Positions 17,302-26,021 of a stretch of DNA of 40,905 bases are shown piece by piece. Source of the DNA: Phycisphaerae bacterium (GTDB lineage Bacteria; Planctomycetota; Phycisphaerae; Tepidisphaerales; Tepidisphaeraceae); NCBI GenBank assembly GCA_025924315.1, contig JAICIO010000046.1:1-40905 (forward strand), written 5' to 3'. The position numbers were made by a program, and so were the translations under genes. Within the stretch, counting starts at the first letter, position 1. Each line of letters starts with the position of its first letter. The notes beneath the pieces were generated by a model that saw only the letters and a program-made list of their open reading frames with translations, was not told the DNA's origin and searched no databases.

Positions 17302-17318
17302 GCCGCCCGAAGGGCGGC
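17302..17318. repeat. GC-rich hairpin
   Basis: GCCGCCC-GAA-GGGCGGC, a 7-bp stem with a 3-nt loop, between the lipoprotein gene and the dehydrogenase gene. No T-run follows on either strand, so it is a weak terminator candidate or a short palindromic repeat. Confidence 0.45.
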
Positions 17319-17329
17319 GTGTCAACACG

Positions 17330-18286
17330 ATGCGCGCGTTAACCTTCGACAAAACTCTCTCGTTCGACGCGCGGCGCGCTGATCCCATCGCAGACGACGG
17401 CGACACGCTCATCAAAGTCCGCCAGGCCGGCATCTGCTCCACGGATCTCGAAATCACCAAAGGCTACATGGGTTTCCACGGCGTGCTCGGCCACGAGTTC
17501 GTCGGCGAAGTCGTCTCATCTCCAAACAAAGATCTCGTCGGCCAGCGCGTCGTCGGCGAGATCAACATCGTTTGCGGCCGGTGCGATTTGTGTCTCTCCG
17601 GCCTCTCAACGCACTGCCGCAACCGCACAGTGCTCGGCATCCTCAATCACGACGGCGCCTTCGCCGATTTCGTGCGCCTGCCGGAGTCGAACCTGCACGT
17701 CGTCCCGAAAACAGTCGATGACGACTCCGCCGTCTTCGTCGAACCCCTCGCGGCGGCGTTTCAGATCCTCAAGCAGATCAAGCTCGATGGGCGAAAGTGG
17801 GTCACCGTCTTGGGCGACGGACGACTCGGTCTACTCGTTGCTCAGGTTTTGAGAAATGCCGGCTGCCCGGTTCGCGTGATCGGCAAACATCCCGAAAAGC
17901 TCACGCTCTGCGAAAAATGGTCGATTCGCTCGCGTCCGCTCGAGGACATCCAACCGCGGCACGATCAGGATGTCGTCGTCGATTGCACCGGCAGCGCCGG
18001 CGGATTCGAACTCGCAATGCAAATGGTCCGCCCACGCGGAACCATCGTGTTGAAAAGCACTTTTGCCGCGGGGAAGCCTTTGAACCTCGCGCCGCTGGTG
18101 ATCGACGAAATCCAGGTCATCGGCAGCCGCTGCGGCGCGTTCAAAGAAGCGATCCGCGCGCTGACAGAAAAACAAGTCGACGTCGCGAGCCTGATTCACA
18201 GAAGAATGAAAATAGAGCAGGGCGTCGAAGCGATGAACCTGGCGGGCAGACCGGGTGTGCTGAAAGTGTTGCTGACGATGGAGTGA
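17330..18286 (+). CDS. zinc-dependent medium-chain alcohol dehydrogenase
   Basis: A 318-residue NAD(P)-dependent oxidoreductase of the MDR family. Catalytic zinc ligands are C36 (GICSTDLE) and H55-E56 (LGHEFVGEV). The structural zinc lobe has four Cys at 82, 85, 88 and 96 (CGRCDLC and THC). The Rossmann fold begins at VTVLGDGRLGLL, with Asp in place of the second Gly of the usual GxGxxG. It is slightly shorter than typical members (about 340-350), mostly in the C-terminal part. The closest type is threonine/sorbitol dehydrogenase-like; substrate cannot be assigned. The next gene follows after 9 nt, so an operon with the 98-residue protein is likely. Confidence 0.92.
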   Translation: MRALTFDKTLSFDARRADPIADDGDTLIKVRQAGICSTDLEITKGYMGFHGVLGHEFVGEVVSSPNKDLVGQRVVGEINIVCGRCDLCLSGLSTHCRNRTVLGILNHDGAFADFVRLPESNLHVVPKTVDDDSAVFVEPLAAAFQILKQIKLDGRKWVTVLGDGRLGLLVAQVLRNAGCPVRVIGKHPEKLTLCEKWSIRSRPLEDIQPRHDQDVVVDCTGSAGGFELAMQMVRPRGTIVLKSTFAAGKPLNLAPLVIDEIQVIGSRCGAFKEAIRALTEKQVDVASLIHRRMKIEQGVEAMNLAGRPGVLKVLLTME

Positions 18287-18295
18287 TCGCTGGCC

Positions 18296-18592
18296 ATGAC
18301 GCAGATCGAAATTCACTGCGCCTGGCCGGATGACATCGTGAAAAGGATCGAAGCTGTCTTCGCGGCTCACGGCTTTTCGCAGACGCTCAAGGGCACGCTC
18401 CGCGGATTTCCTGGCTGCACGCACTGGCATTTCAAGAACGGGCGCGAAGCCGGTACGCTAGAGGTGACAGCGTGGCCCAGTGAGCAGCGATTGTGGTTGA
18501 GCGTGCAGTATCGCCGGCGAGCAAAGTGGATCGATCAGACGCTGCCGACCCTGAAGCGCGAACTTGAGCGCACGCTTGGGGACGCGAATTAA
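18296..18592 (+). CDS. small hypothetical protein
   Basis: A 98-residue soluble, basic protein that I do not recognise. ATG 18296 lies 9 nt after the dehydrogenase stop. The sequence has alternating strand and helix character (IEIHCAWPDDIVKRIEAVF, then CTHWHFK, GTLEVTAWP, RLWLSVQY, and the charged C-terminal helix), with a Trp-rich core. No Cys-based metal motif or membrane segment. Composition and codon use match its neighbours, so it is very likely real. Confidence 0.7.
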   Translation: MTQIEIHCAWPDDIVKRIEAVFAAHGFSQTLKGTLRGFPGCTHWHFKNGREAGTLEVTAWPSEQRLWLSVQYRRRAKWIDQTLPTLKRELERTLGDAN

Positions 18593-18669
18593 AGGATTGA
18601 AAAGGAGAAACCAACCGGCGTCGAGAAGCGTTCCGGCTTCTGGCTCCTGGGTTCTGGCTTCTAAACGAA

Positions 18670-19326
18670 ATGGCCAAGGATCTGGCGATCGTACTGAATA
18701 ACGGCAGCATCAACTCCGCGGTCGCGACGGCGCTGGCGGCGCAGAAGTTTCGACCGATTCTGCTGCACGCGGAGGTCGTGCAGCAACCGGGCTCGCGGAT
18801 CCGTGCTGCCTACGATCAGCAAGTCGCGCACTTCAAACCCTATCGCGAGCACACGCTGCCGATGCCGTACCTCGCGGCGGTGCAAGGCTCACAACCGCAG
18901 CAAACCGTCACCGACCCGCGCGTCCCCGCGGCCGTCGCGCCGCAAATGCTTGAGCTGCTTCCTCTAATCGCGGCCGCTGCGAGATACGCCGCCCACTACC
19001 AGGCCGCCGCGATCTACCTCGGCTTGCGCATCGGTGGTCACGGAGACGAGCTCGCCCAGGCGACAGAGTACATCCAGATCTGGAACGAACTCGTCCAGAT
19101 GCCCTGCGGACAGCCGGACCTCGAAATCGTCACCCCGCTCTTAGAACTCGAACCGTGGCAGGTGGTCGATGTCGGCTTCCAAGTCGCAGCGCCCTTCGAG
19201 CGCACGTGGAGTTGCATCGAAGAAGGCAGCGACCCCTGCTGGGCGTGCCCCGGATGCAGGGCGCGCGAAAACGCCTTCCATCAATCGGGGAAACCGGATC
19301 CGATGCGCGTGGTGCGGAAGATTTAA
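18670..19326 (+). CDS. QueC-like protein (7-cyano-7-deazaguanine synthase family) with altered ATP loop
   Basis: A 218-residue protein of the QueC family of ATP-dependent enzymes, which convert 7-carboxy-7-deazaguanine to preQ0. The C-terminal zinc site is intact: C182, C190, C193 and C196 in the pattern C-x7-C-x2-C-x2-C, followed by RAREN-AF. GLRIGGHGDELAQATEYI matches the family core loop. However, the N-terminal PP-loop, normally SGGLDS, reads NNGSINSAVA (10-19), so the Ser-Gly-Gly-x-Asp that binds pyrophosphate is largely lost. It may use ATP differently, act on another nucleobase, or have lost adenylation. No queD, queE or queF is in the window. A 77-nt spacer with repeated TTCTGGCT words precedes it. 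Confidence 0.75.
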   Translation: MAKDLAIVLNNGSINSAVATALAAQKFRPILLHAEVVQQPGSRIRAAYDQQVAHFKPYREHTLPMPYLAAVQGSQPQQTVTDPRVPAAVAPQMLELLPLIAAAARYAAHYQAAAIYLGLRIGGHGDELAQATEYIQIWNELVQMPCGQPDLEIVTPLLELEPWQVVDVGFQVAAPFERTWSCIEEGSDPCWACPGCRARENAFHQSGKPDPMRVVRKI

Positions 19327-19331
19327 GGTAC

Positions 19332-19389
19332 GTAGCACGGGCTACCAGCCCGTGCATCCACGAGGGCACGGGCTGGTAGCCCGTGCTAC
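19332..19389. repeat. REP-like double hairpin (BIME), GTAG-CACGGGCT type
   Basis: Two inverted copies of GTAGCACGGGCT-ACC-AGCCCGTGC, the left at 19332-19355 and the right at 19366-19389, with a 10-nt spacer. Each copy begins with the GTAG foot (or ends with CTAC) and folds as its own hairpin. It fills the gap between the convergent QueC-like and argS genes and could also end transcription. Confidence 0.85.
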
Positions 19390-19396
19390 GAAGAGA

Positions 19397-21109
19397 TCAC
19401 ATCTGCTCCGGATGCTCGATTCCGAGAAGGTCGAGCCCAAGCGCGAGTGTCGTCGACGTGAGATGACATAAAACAAGCCTGCTTGCACGTGTCGCGCCTT
19501 CGCTCTTGAGCACGGGACAGTTCTCGTAGAACGCGCTGAACTTCGTCGCGAGGTCGTACAGATACGTGCAGAGAAGATGCGGCTTGAGATCGCGCGCCAC
19601 TTGCTGGATCACTTCGCTGAATCGCAAGATCTGCTTCGCGATCGCAAGCTCGTACGGTGAGTCGAGCTGAATCGGCGCACTCGTCGGCTCTTCACCCGCC
19701 TTTCGGAAGATCGAACGAATGCGTGCGTAGGCATATTGAAGATACGGCGCGGTGTTGCCGTCCATCGCGAGCATTTTGTCCCAGTCGAACGTGTAATCAC
19801 CGATTCGGTCTTTTGAGAGGTCCGCGTATTTGATCGCGCCGATGCCAACTGCTTTCGCGATCGCGCGTTTCTCCACCTCAGGCAGGTCCGCGCTCTTTTC
19901 GTTCACGACCTTCATCGCGCGCTCTTCCGCCTCATCGACCAGGTCTTTCAGTTTTACGGACTCGCCCGAGCGGGCCTTGAACATCTTCCCGTCCGGACCA
20001 AGGACGCTGCCAAATCCGGCATGTTCGAGCACAACGCCCTTCGCCCAGCCCGCCTTTCGGGCGGTCGCGAAGACTTGCTGGAAATGCTGCGATTGCGGGG
20101 CGCCGACGACGTAAATGATCCGCGTTGCGTGAAGTGTGTCGATTCGGTGCCGAACCGCCGCGAGGTCGGTGGTGGCGTAGCCGAACCCGCCGCCGCTTTT
20201 TTCGACGATGATCGGCGCTTCGTGACCTTCGGTAAAAACCGCGATGGCGCCTTCGCTTTCTGTTGCGATGCCGGATTTCTTCAAATCGGAGACGACGCCA
20301 GCAAGCAGCGGGTTGTACGACGACTCGCCGCGCTCGTTCGCCTGTGTCAGGTTCACACCCAGACGATCGTAGATCGGCTGAAAATGGTTGCGCGACTCCG
20401 CGACGATCTTCTGCCAAAGCCGCGTTTCTTCATCGCCACCCGCTTGCAGACGCACCACGCTGGCACGAGCTTCATCGGCGAACGTGGGGTCCGAATCGAA
20501 GCGCTGGCGCGCTTCCTTGTAAAACTTATCGAGGTCCTCGATGCGCGTCTCGCCGGTCGGCGCGGTCTTTAGATGCGCGATGAGCATGCCGAATTGCGTG
20601 CCCCAGTCGCCAATGTGGTTCTGGCGAATGACCTTGTTCCCGAGGAATTCGAGAATACGCGCCAGTGCGTCGCCGATGATCGTGCTTCGCAAGTGCCCGA
20701 CGTGCATCTGCTTGGCGACGTTTGGCGCGGAGTAATCGACGACCACTGTTTCCGCGTTCGTCGCTGACTCGACGCCGACTCGTTTGTCCGCTTCGATCGC
20801 CTCCAACTGCTTCGCCAGCCAGTCCGCCTTCAGCCGCACATTGATAAACCCCGGGCCCGCGATCGAAATCTCTTCGACCATGTCACCCAAATCCAGCTTC
20901 GCCTTGATCTGCTCCGCGACCTGTCTTGGGTTTGTTTTCTGGCCGGTTTTCTCGCCGACCGCTTTCGCCAAACTCATCGCGGCGTTGGATTGGTAGTCGC
21001 CGAACTTTTCGTTCTGGCTGGGGCTGATCAATGGGTCGGCATCCACGCCGAATGATTGCTGGATGGCGCTTCGGAAGGCTTTTTCGAGTTGGGCGGTGAT
21101 CGTCTGCAT
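19397..21109 (-). CDS. argS: arginyl-tRNA synthetase
   Basis: A 570-residue class I synthetase charging tRNA-Arg. The N-terminal additional domain (to about 115) binds the tRNA D loop and shows NEKFGDYQSNAAM and IAGPGFINVRL. The catalytic domain has YSAPNVAKQMHVGHLRST, where HVGH near 135-138 is the HIGH motif, and QNHIGDWGTQFG. The KMSK equivalent is degenerate (DGKMFKARSG near 371-380), as usual for ArgRS. YGYATTDLAA-type sequence appears as GFGYATTDLAAVRHR. The DALR anticodon-binding domain closes the protein (APYLQYAYARIRSI; FSAFYENCPVL). Length is normal. No clear Shine-Dalgarno sequence precedes ATG 21109. Confidence 0.97.
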   Translation of the reverse strand: MQTITAQLEKAFRSAIQQSFGVDADPLISPSQNEKFGDYQSNAAMSLAKAVGEKTGQKTNPRQVAEQIKAKLDLGDMVEEISIAGPGFINVRLKADWLAKQLEAIEADKRVGVESATNAETVVVDYSAPNVAKQMHVGHLRSTIIGDALARILEFLGNKVIRQNHIGDWGTQFGMLIAHLKTAPTGETRIEDLDKFYKEARQRFDSDPTFADEARASVVRLQAGGDEETRLWQKIVAESRNHFQPIYDRLGVNLTQANERGESSYNPLLAGVVSDLKKSGIATESEGAIAVFTEGHEAPIIVEKSGGGFGYATTDLAAVRHRIDTLHATRIIYVVGAPQSQHFQQVFATARKAGWAKGVVLEHAGFGSVLGPDGKMFKARSGESVKLKDLVDEAEERAMKVVNEKSADLPEVEKRAIAKAVGIGAIKYADLSKDRIGDYTFDWDKMLAMDGNTAPYLQYAYARIRSIFRKAGEEPTSAPIQLDSPYELAIAKQILRFSEVIQQVARDLKPHLLCTYLYDLATKFSAFYENCPVLKSEGATRASRLVLCHLTSTTLALGLDLLGIEHPEQM

Positions 21110-21356
21110 GGATTTCGTGGAATTTTAGGTCGCTCAGAGGGAACGATGTCTGAAACAAAACCCGAGCGGCCGCATATTACTGGCAGGGGGCGCGAACACC
21201 AGCCCCTGTGATGCGTCTAATTTATGACGCCCGCACTGCTTGTATAGCCGATGTGAGAGGGTGGAAATTGCGGTTTGACCCCGCGAAATGACGCGATTAC
21301 TGTTGAGCGTCCGGCCGATTGGATGTGCGTTCGCATTCGCGTGTAAGGATTCACCG

Positions 21357-23675
21357 ATGAAGCAATTAATGAGTGGACGGATCGCCGCTGTCGCAGTTTT
21401 GCTGGGCGGGTTCGTATTTTCGGGACCGATCCGAGCCGCCGATCAGCCCGAACAGGTGGCGACGGTCGAGCAGCTTAAGACCGAAGCGTTCAAGGCGCTG
21501 AAGGAAGGGCAGTTCGATCGGACGTCGCAGCTGATCAGCAAAGCTGCGACGATGGATCCCTCCCTCACGCAGATTTCGAGCTGGATCAAGCAATTCGACG
21601 ACCAGCGGGTCGATTTCGCAACCGAGCGCCACAAGCAATTCGATAAAGCCGTCGCGGACGTGCATAAGGTCCTCGACGGTCACAAAGACAGCTACGCGAT
21701 TACCTTCGCCGCCCGCGCATATCTCCTCGCCGACGACAAAGAAGCTTTCCGCAAAGAAGACTGGATCGATGCGCTGGTCAAGAAGACCGTGAAGATGGCG
21801 GCCGATGCGGACGAGCATCAAGAGTGGTTGACCGCGCTTCGCATGTATTCCGATCTCGGCTCGATGGAGCCGGCCAATCCGGAATGGAAGGACAAGCTCA
21901 AGACCGTCACCCGTCGCATTCGGCTGCTGGCGGTTTATACGCCAGATGAATTGAAGGCAACGCAGGACAAGGAAAGCAAGGATCGCGACGAGGTCGAAGC
22001 GCTCGTGAAGGATCCCAGCGACAAGACCAAAGATCCGACGACCAAGCCCGCCGAGATCAACGACAGCTTCAAGACCGATTGGAAAGACACGCTCAAGGGC
22101 ATCCGCATGGACATGCTGAAGGAAGCCCTTGCAGATGCGCGCAGCAATTACTGGCGCGACATCAACTATCGCACGCTTCTCCTCGGCGGGCTCAAGGGCA
22201 TTCAGGCCGTCGTGACGACGCCTGGTCTTGAAGATGCCTTCCCAGAGCTGAAGGACAACGACAAGAAGCAGCAGTTCACGCAGGTGCTGAACGATTGCCT
22301 CACGCAGGCGAACGACCCCGCCGTTGAGAACGACGCGGTCCTGCTCAGCACGTCGCTCTCCAAACTGAAAGACACGAACGACGAAACGATTCAGCTTCCC
22401 GAAGAAGTGCTCGTGAGCGAATTTGCCGACGGCGCCTTCGCGGAGCTCGATCCGTTCACCAGCATGATCTGGCCGAGCGATGTCGAAGAGTTCAACAAGA
22501 GCACGCAGGGCGAATTCAGCGGCGTTGGCATTCAGATCCAACTGGAAGATGCGGCGCTGAAGGTTGTGAGCCCGCTGGAGGATAGCCCCGCATACAAGCA
22601 GGGCATCAAGGCCGGCGACATCATCACCGCCATCAATGGCAAGAATGCCAAGGGCATTACGCTCAACCAGGCCGTGAAGAACATCACGGGCGTGGAAGGC
22701 ACGTACGTCACGCTCACGATCAAGAGCCCCAGCGGCGTGGTGAAGGACTACCGCATCCGCCGTGAGAAGATCAAAGTCGCGAGCGTGAAAGGGTGGACGC
22801 ACAAGGCCGGCGGCGGATGGGACTACTTCGTCGATCCGGTGCAGAAGATTGGTTACGTGCGTCTGACCAATTTCACGAAGACGAGCGCTGCCGAGATGGA
22901 TCAGGCGGTCGATGAAATGAAGTCCGAAGGCGCCAAGGCGATGATCCTCGATCTTCGCTACAACCCCGGTGGTCTGCTGACGGCGGCGACGGACATTGCC
23001 GACAAGTTCCTGAAGGAAGGCACGATCGTCAGCACAAAGGCCGATCGCGATACGCCGGTGGCTCCGCCGATCGAAGCCAAGGATTCGCCGGACGATTTCG
23101 ATATGCCGATGGTGGTGCTGGTCAACCAGTTCTCCGCCAGCGCGAGCGAGATTGTCTCGGGCGCGCTCAAGGACCTGCATCGCGCGACGATCGTAGGCGA
23201 GCGCAGCTTCGGTAAGGGCTCAGTGCAGATGCTCTTCCCAATCGACCGCGACCCAAGCGGCAAAGGCAAGTCATATCTGAAGCTCACCACGAGCCACTAT
23301 TACCTCCCCAGCGGCCGCTGCATTCACCGCGAGGAGAATTCGACGACGTGGGGCGTTGAGCCGGATCTGGCCGTTGAGATGACACCCGAGCAGATGCGTG
23401 CCGCGATCGACGCGCGCCAGGACGTCGAAGTCCTGCGCGACGCCGCCCCCGCCGAAGGCGATCAGCCGAAGGTTGAGGAAAAAGCCGACAAAGCGAAAGA
23501 CGCCTCAAACGACAGCGCGGGTGACAAGCCCACGACGGCGCCGGTGAACACCGACGCGACCCACGTTTTGCAGGCGACCACCAAGCCCGCGAAGAAAGAT
23601 CTGCTGGCGTCGGATCCGCAGCTCAGTGCCGGTTTGCTGTGGCTCCGATTGGAGCTGGCGGGTGTAAACTTGTGA
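21357..23675 (+). CDS. S41 family C-terminal processing peptidase with PDZ domain
   Basis: A 772-residue exported serine protease. AAGGA stands 7 nt before ATG 21357; the in-frame upstream start at 21288 would bury the signal peptide (GRIAAVAVLLGGFVF, cleavage after IRAA). Residues about 30-370 are a helical, charged region with TPR-like character (FKALKEGQFDRTSQLI). A PDZ domain lies at about 386-458 (GVGIQIQLED, IKAGDIITAINGK). The S41 core follows, with the Ser in NQFSASASEIVSG near 590-600 and the Lys in GERSFGKGSVQ near 620, the Ser/Lys dyad of CtpA/Prc. The tail is Ala/Lys/Asp-rich. The long N-terminal region is unusual for CtpA. Likely role: periplasmic protein processing or quality control. 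A strong terminator follows. Confidence 0.93.
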   Translation: MKQLMSGRIAAVAVLLGGFVFSGPIRAADQPEQVATVEQLKTEAFKALKEGQFDRTSQLISKAATMDPSLTQISSWIKQFDDQRVDFATERHKQFDKAVADVHKVLDGHKDSYAITFAARAYLLADDKEAFRKEDWIDALVKKTVKMAADADEHQEWLTALRMYSDLGSMEPANPEWKDKLKTVTRRIRLLAVYTPDELKATQDKESKDRDEVEALVKDPSDKTKDPTTKPAEINDSFKTDWKDTLKGIRMDMLKEALADARSNYWRDINYRTLLLGGLKGIQAVVTTPGLEDAFPELKDNDKKQQFTQVLNDCLTQANDPAVENDAVLLSTSLSKLKDTNDETIQLPEEVLVSEFADGAFAELDPFTSMIWPSDVEEFNKSTQGEFSGVGIQIQLEDAALKVVSPLEDSPAYKQGIKAGDIITAINGKNAKGITLNQAVKNITGVEGTYVTLTIKSPSGVVKDYRIRREKIKVASVKGWTHKAGGGWDYFVDPVQKIGYVRLTNFTKTSAAEMDQAVDEMKSEGAKAMILDLRYNPGGLLTAATDIADKFLKEGTIVSTKADRDTPVAPPIEAKDSPDDFDMPMVVLVNQFSASASEIVSGALKDLHRATIVGERSFGKGSVQMLFPIDRDPSGKGKSYLKLTTSHYYLPSGRCIHREENSTTWGVEPDLAVEMTPEQMRAAIDARQDVEVLRDAAPAEGDQPKVEEKADKAKDASNDSAGDKPTTAPVNTDATHVLQATTKPAKKDLLASDPQLSAGLLWLRLELAGVNL

Positions 23676-23697
23676 TCAATGATCGAGCGAAATGAAG

Positions 23698-23729
23698 AAG
23701 CCCAAGGCCGAAGGCCTTGGGCTTTTTTG
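23698..23729 (+). terminator. Rho-independent terminator of the S41 peptidase gene
   Basis: AAGCCCAAGGCC-GAA-GGCCTTGGGCTT followed by TTTTG, 22 nt after the stop codon. Twelve perfect base pairs with a 3-nt loop. Confidence 0.93.
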
Positions 23730-23798
23730 TTGCATGAACTCTTGGTCGGGCCCGCTTCAGGGTACGGTTTATTTCGCGTGTGCTAAAAAACTAACAAC

Positions 23799-23824
23799 CG
23801 GTCCGCTGACGCGGACCCTACAAG
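23799..23824. repeat. single REP-like hairpin, GTAGGGT type
   Basis: CGGTCCGC-TGAC-GCGGACC-CTACAAG. Read on the minus strand it is TTGTAGGGTCCGC-GTCA-GCGGACCG. It shares frame and flanks (GGT...ACC-CTACAA) with the copy at 37754-37777, whose stem is GTGTGC instead of GTCCGC with matching changes on the other side. It lies just before the end of the STAS gene. Confidence 0.65.
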
Positions 23825-23840
23825 AGGGCGGATGTTGCTG

Positions 23841-24170
23841 TTACGCGATCTGAAGAGATGCCAGCGCCGTCGTCACGTTGTCGCTGAACTCGAAGACTTT
23901 ATCGAGCCCCGTCACCAGAAACGTTCCCCAGATGGCCGTGCCGACGTTGCACAGCACAATCTTCGAATCCTTCTGAATGAACTGGTTTCGCAGCTTGATG
24001 AGCTTGGCGAGGTTCGACGAATTCACGAAATGCACGGTGCCGAAGTCGAGCACCGCGTCGAATTTCCGGACGGCCGTCTCATCTTCGAGCATCTGGAGAT
24101 CATCCGACATCTGCGGATCGTCCGCCAGATGAACCACGCTGACTTGTTCCGACCATTTTTCAATCGGCAT
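23841..24170 (-). CDS. STAS-domain protein (anti-sigma factor antagonist type)
   Basis: A 109-residue protein that is only a STAS domain. It opens with a strand (VSVVHLADDP), has a central DAVLDFGTVHFVNSSNLAKLI segment, split as DAVLDFGTVHF and VNSSNLAKLIKL, where S51 or S52 sits at the usual phosphorylated Ser of SpoIIAA/RsbV, and ends with the IVLCNVGTAIWGTFLVTGL and FEFSDNVTTAL pair. I chose ATG 24170 (MPIEKWSEQ) because the domain begins there and GAGG lies upstream; ATG 24236 would add 22 residues and also has a ribosome-site-like GAAGAG. Partner kinase, phosphatase or sigma factor is not in the window. It is divergent from a membrane-protein gene. Confidence 0.8.
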   Translation of the reverse strand: MPIEKWSEQVSVVHLADDPQMSDDLQMLEDETAVRKFDAVLDFGTVHFVNSSNLAKLIKLRNQFIQKDSKIVLCNVGTAIWGTFLVTGLDKVFEFSDNVTTALASLQIA

Positions 24171-24291
24171 GCGCGTCGCCTCGCTTCGTCGAACACCGTA
24201 ACAGGGGACGGCGGTGTTGACAATCGGCAATAGCATTAACTCTTCGCGCTCGGTATTGAGCAATGGCGTCTCGGCTTTAGACTCACACACA

Positions 24292-26013
24292 ATGACGACC
24301 GCCGAGGTGAAGCTTGAGCCGCTCGTTGCAACCTCGCGCGGCGGCGTTGCATTGCGGCGAATCGGTTACCTTCTGATGTGCACTTCGGCGCTCGCGACGC
24401 TCTGGGCGATTCACGAATACGGCGTCGATGTTCCCTACTACGACGACTGGAATTTCACGGGCGCCATGCTCGATCAGTGGCTGCAGGGGAAACTGCCGAT
24501 CGGACTGCTTTTCGCGCAGAACATGGAGCATCGAGTGCTGTTGCCGCGTCTGATGCTGTTTGGCCTGGCGCTCATTACGCATTGGCGCACGACGGCGGGG
24601 ATGTACGCGAACTTCGCGATCGTTCTAGCGGCCGGACTGCTGCTTGTGCGGCTTGCGGCTCAGCAGGCGCCCTGGGCTTCCCTGCGTGCAACATCTGCAC
24701 TCATTCTCATGTTTGCGCTGCTTTTTGGTTTGATCCAGTGGGAGATCTGGTTGTGGTCGGCGTCGATGCAGATCGTGCTGATCGACCTGCTGCTCGTGAT
24801 TGGAATATCGGTCGCTCGAGCGCGCTGGCGGTTCCCGCTTCGCGTGGGAACTTGCGCATTCCTGGCACTCCTGGCGACGTACTCCTCCGGCAACGGCTTT
24901 CTGCTGTGGATTCTTCTACCGCCGATCCTGCTGCTCGATCTGCCGGGGCGGAAGCAGAAGTGGCTCTTCACAAGCGGCTGGCTCCTGGCCGCAGCGGGGG
25001 CGGTTGCGCTGTATTTCGTGCATTACACGAAACCGCAGACAGGTGACGCTCGTGAGGCGGTCAGCGCATTTCAGACGGTCGCGTTTCTGCTTCGATATCT
25101 CGGCGCCTCCGTGGCCGCGGGCACGGGCGCGCCCGCGATGACATCGCTCGTCGCCGGCACGGCGCTGCTCTGTGTTTGGATCGGGATCACCGCCAACGTT
25201 GCGCGTCGACCGAACCGAGACGCGATTCGAGTAATGCTTCCGTGGATCTGCCTGGGCGCGTACGCCATCGCGACGGGCGTCATGATCTCGTTCGCCCGCG
25301 CTTCCAGTGCGGCGACGATCGCGCTGAGCTCACGCTACATTGGTTATTCCGTCTATCTCCCGATTTCGTTACTCGGCGTTTGTGCGGTCTCGCGAAAATC
25401 GGGCCGATGGAGCTATAGCATCTATGGTTTCATGATTGCTCTGCTCGCGCTGCATCTGCACACGACTGTCGGCGCAATGACGTGGCTGGAACTTGCGCGA
25501 AGCGTGCGCGCCCAGGCCCGCTGCACGCTACGGTATATCGACCTTGTGCCGACAGAGCAGGTCGTGGGGGCACTGTCTCCGCAAGCGAATTTAACGCGCG
25601 AACAGGCGCACCGATTGGATCGAGCGGGGTATTTGCATCCATCGCTTGCGCTCAGCAACGATGTCGTTAAAGACTCGATTACTTCGGCGCAAATCGTTGC
25701 TCCCATCGCTCAGATTGAACGCGTTGGAAATACGTTCAGGGCGATAGGGGGAATTACGCCGGAGTTGGGGCGAGATGGGATCGGCGCTGTGGCGATTACG
25801 GTTCCACGCGGGAATGACGCCTACGAAATCGTCGGAATATCAGCGAGCGGGGTGCGAACGGATACGGCCGAACCCTTGGAGACACTGCTGAAGTCGTCGA
25901 TATGGCACGCCGAGTTTCCCAGCGACCGCGTGCACACGGATCAACCCCCATTCGTGCTGTGGGCAATCCATTCGACGAGCTTTCGCTTCACGCGAATTGT
26001 TCCGCCGCAATGA
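24292..26013 (+). CDS. polytopic membrane protein, GT-C glycosyltransferase-like
   Basis: A 573-residue protein with about ten hydrophobic segments (GYLLMCTSALATLWAI, FAIVLAAGLLLVRLA, LILMFALLFGLIQWEIWLW, VLIDLLLVIGISV, FLLWILLPPILLLDL and more) and a polar C-terminal domain of about 150 residues. The first loop has DVPYYDDWNF, an acidic pair at the place where GT-C transferases carry catalytic Asp, so a lipid-linked sugar transferase is a reasonable guess but not proven. ATG 24292 is used; an upstream in-frame start would add 26 polar residues. No good ribosome site is seen. Its stop lies 8 nt from the stop of the convergent RNase HII-like gene. Confidence 0.7.
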   Translation: MTTAEVKLEPLVATSRGGVALRRIGYLLMCTSALATLWAIHEYGVDVPYYDDWNFTGAMLDQWLQGKLPIGLLFAQNMEHRVLLPRLMLFGLALITHWRTTAGMYANFAIVLAAGLLLVRLAAQQAPWASLRATSALILMFALLFGLIQWEIWLWSASMQIVLIDLLLVIGISVARARWRFPLRVGTCAFLALLATYSSGNGFLLWILLPPILLLDLPGRKQKWLFTSGWLLAAAGAVALYFVHYTKPQTGDAREAVSAFQTVAFLLRYLGASVAAGTGAPAMTSLVAGTALLCVWIGITANVARRPNRDAIRVMLPWICLGAYAIATGVMISFARASSAATIALSSRYIGYSVYLPISLLGVCAVSRKSGRWSYSIYGFMIALLALHLHTTVGAMTWLELARSVRAQARCTLRYIDLVPTEQVVGALSPQANLTREQAHRLDRAGYLHPSLALSNDVVKDSITSAQIVAPIAQIERVGNTFRAIGGITPELGRDGIGAVAITVPRGNDAYEIVGISASGVRTDTAEPLETLLKSSIWHAEFPSDRVHTDQPPFVLWAIHSTSFRFTRIVPPQ

Positions 26014-26021
26014 CCAGAAGA

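Noticed and set aside
18593-18669. TTCTGGCT-type direct repeats before the QueC-like gene as a regulatory element
   Set aside because: Short, irregular words in a 77-nt gap; nothing distinguishes them from low-complexity sequence.
21366-23180. 604-residue minus-strand frame opposite the S41 peptidase
   Set aside because: Antisense of a protein with intact signal peptide, PDZ and catalytic motifs; the frame itself is Arg/His/Val-rich without a domain.
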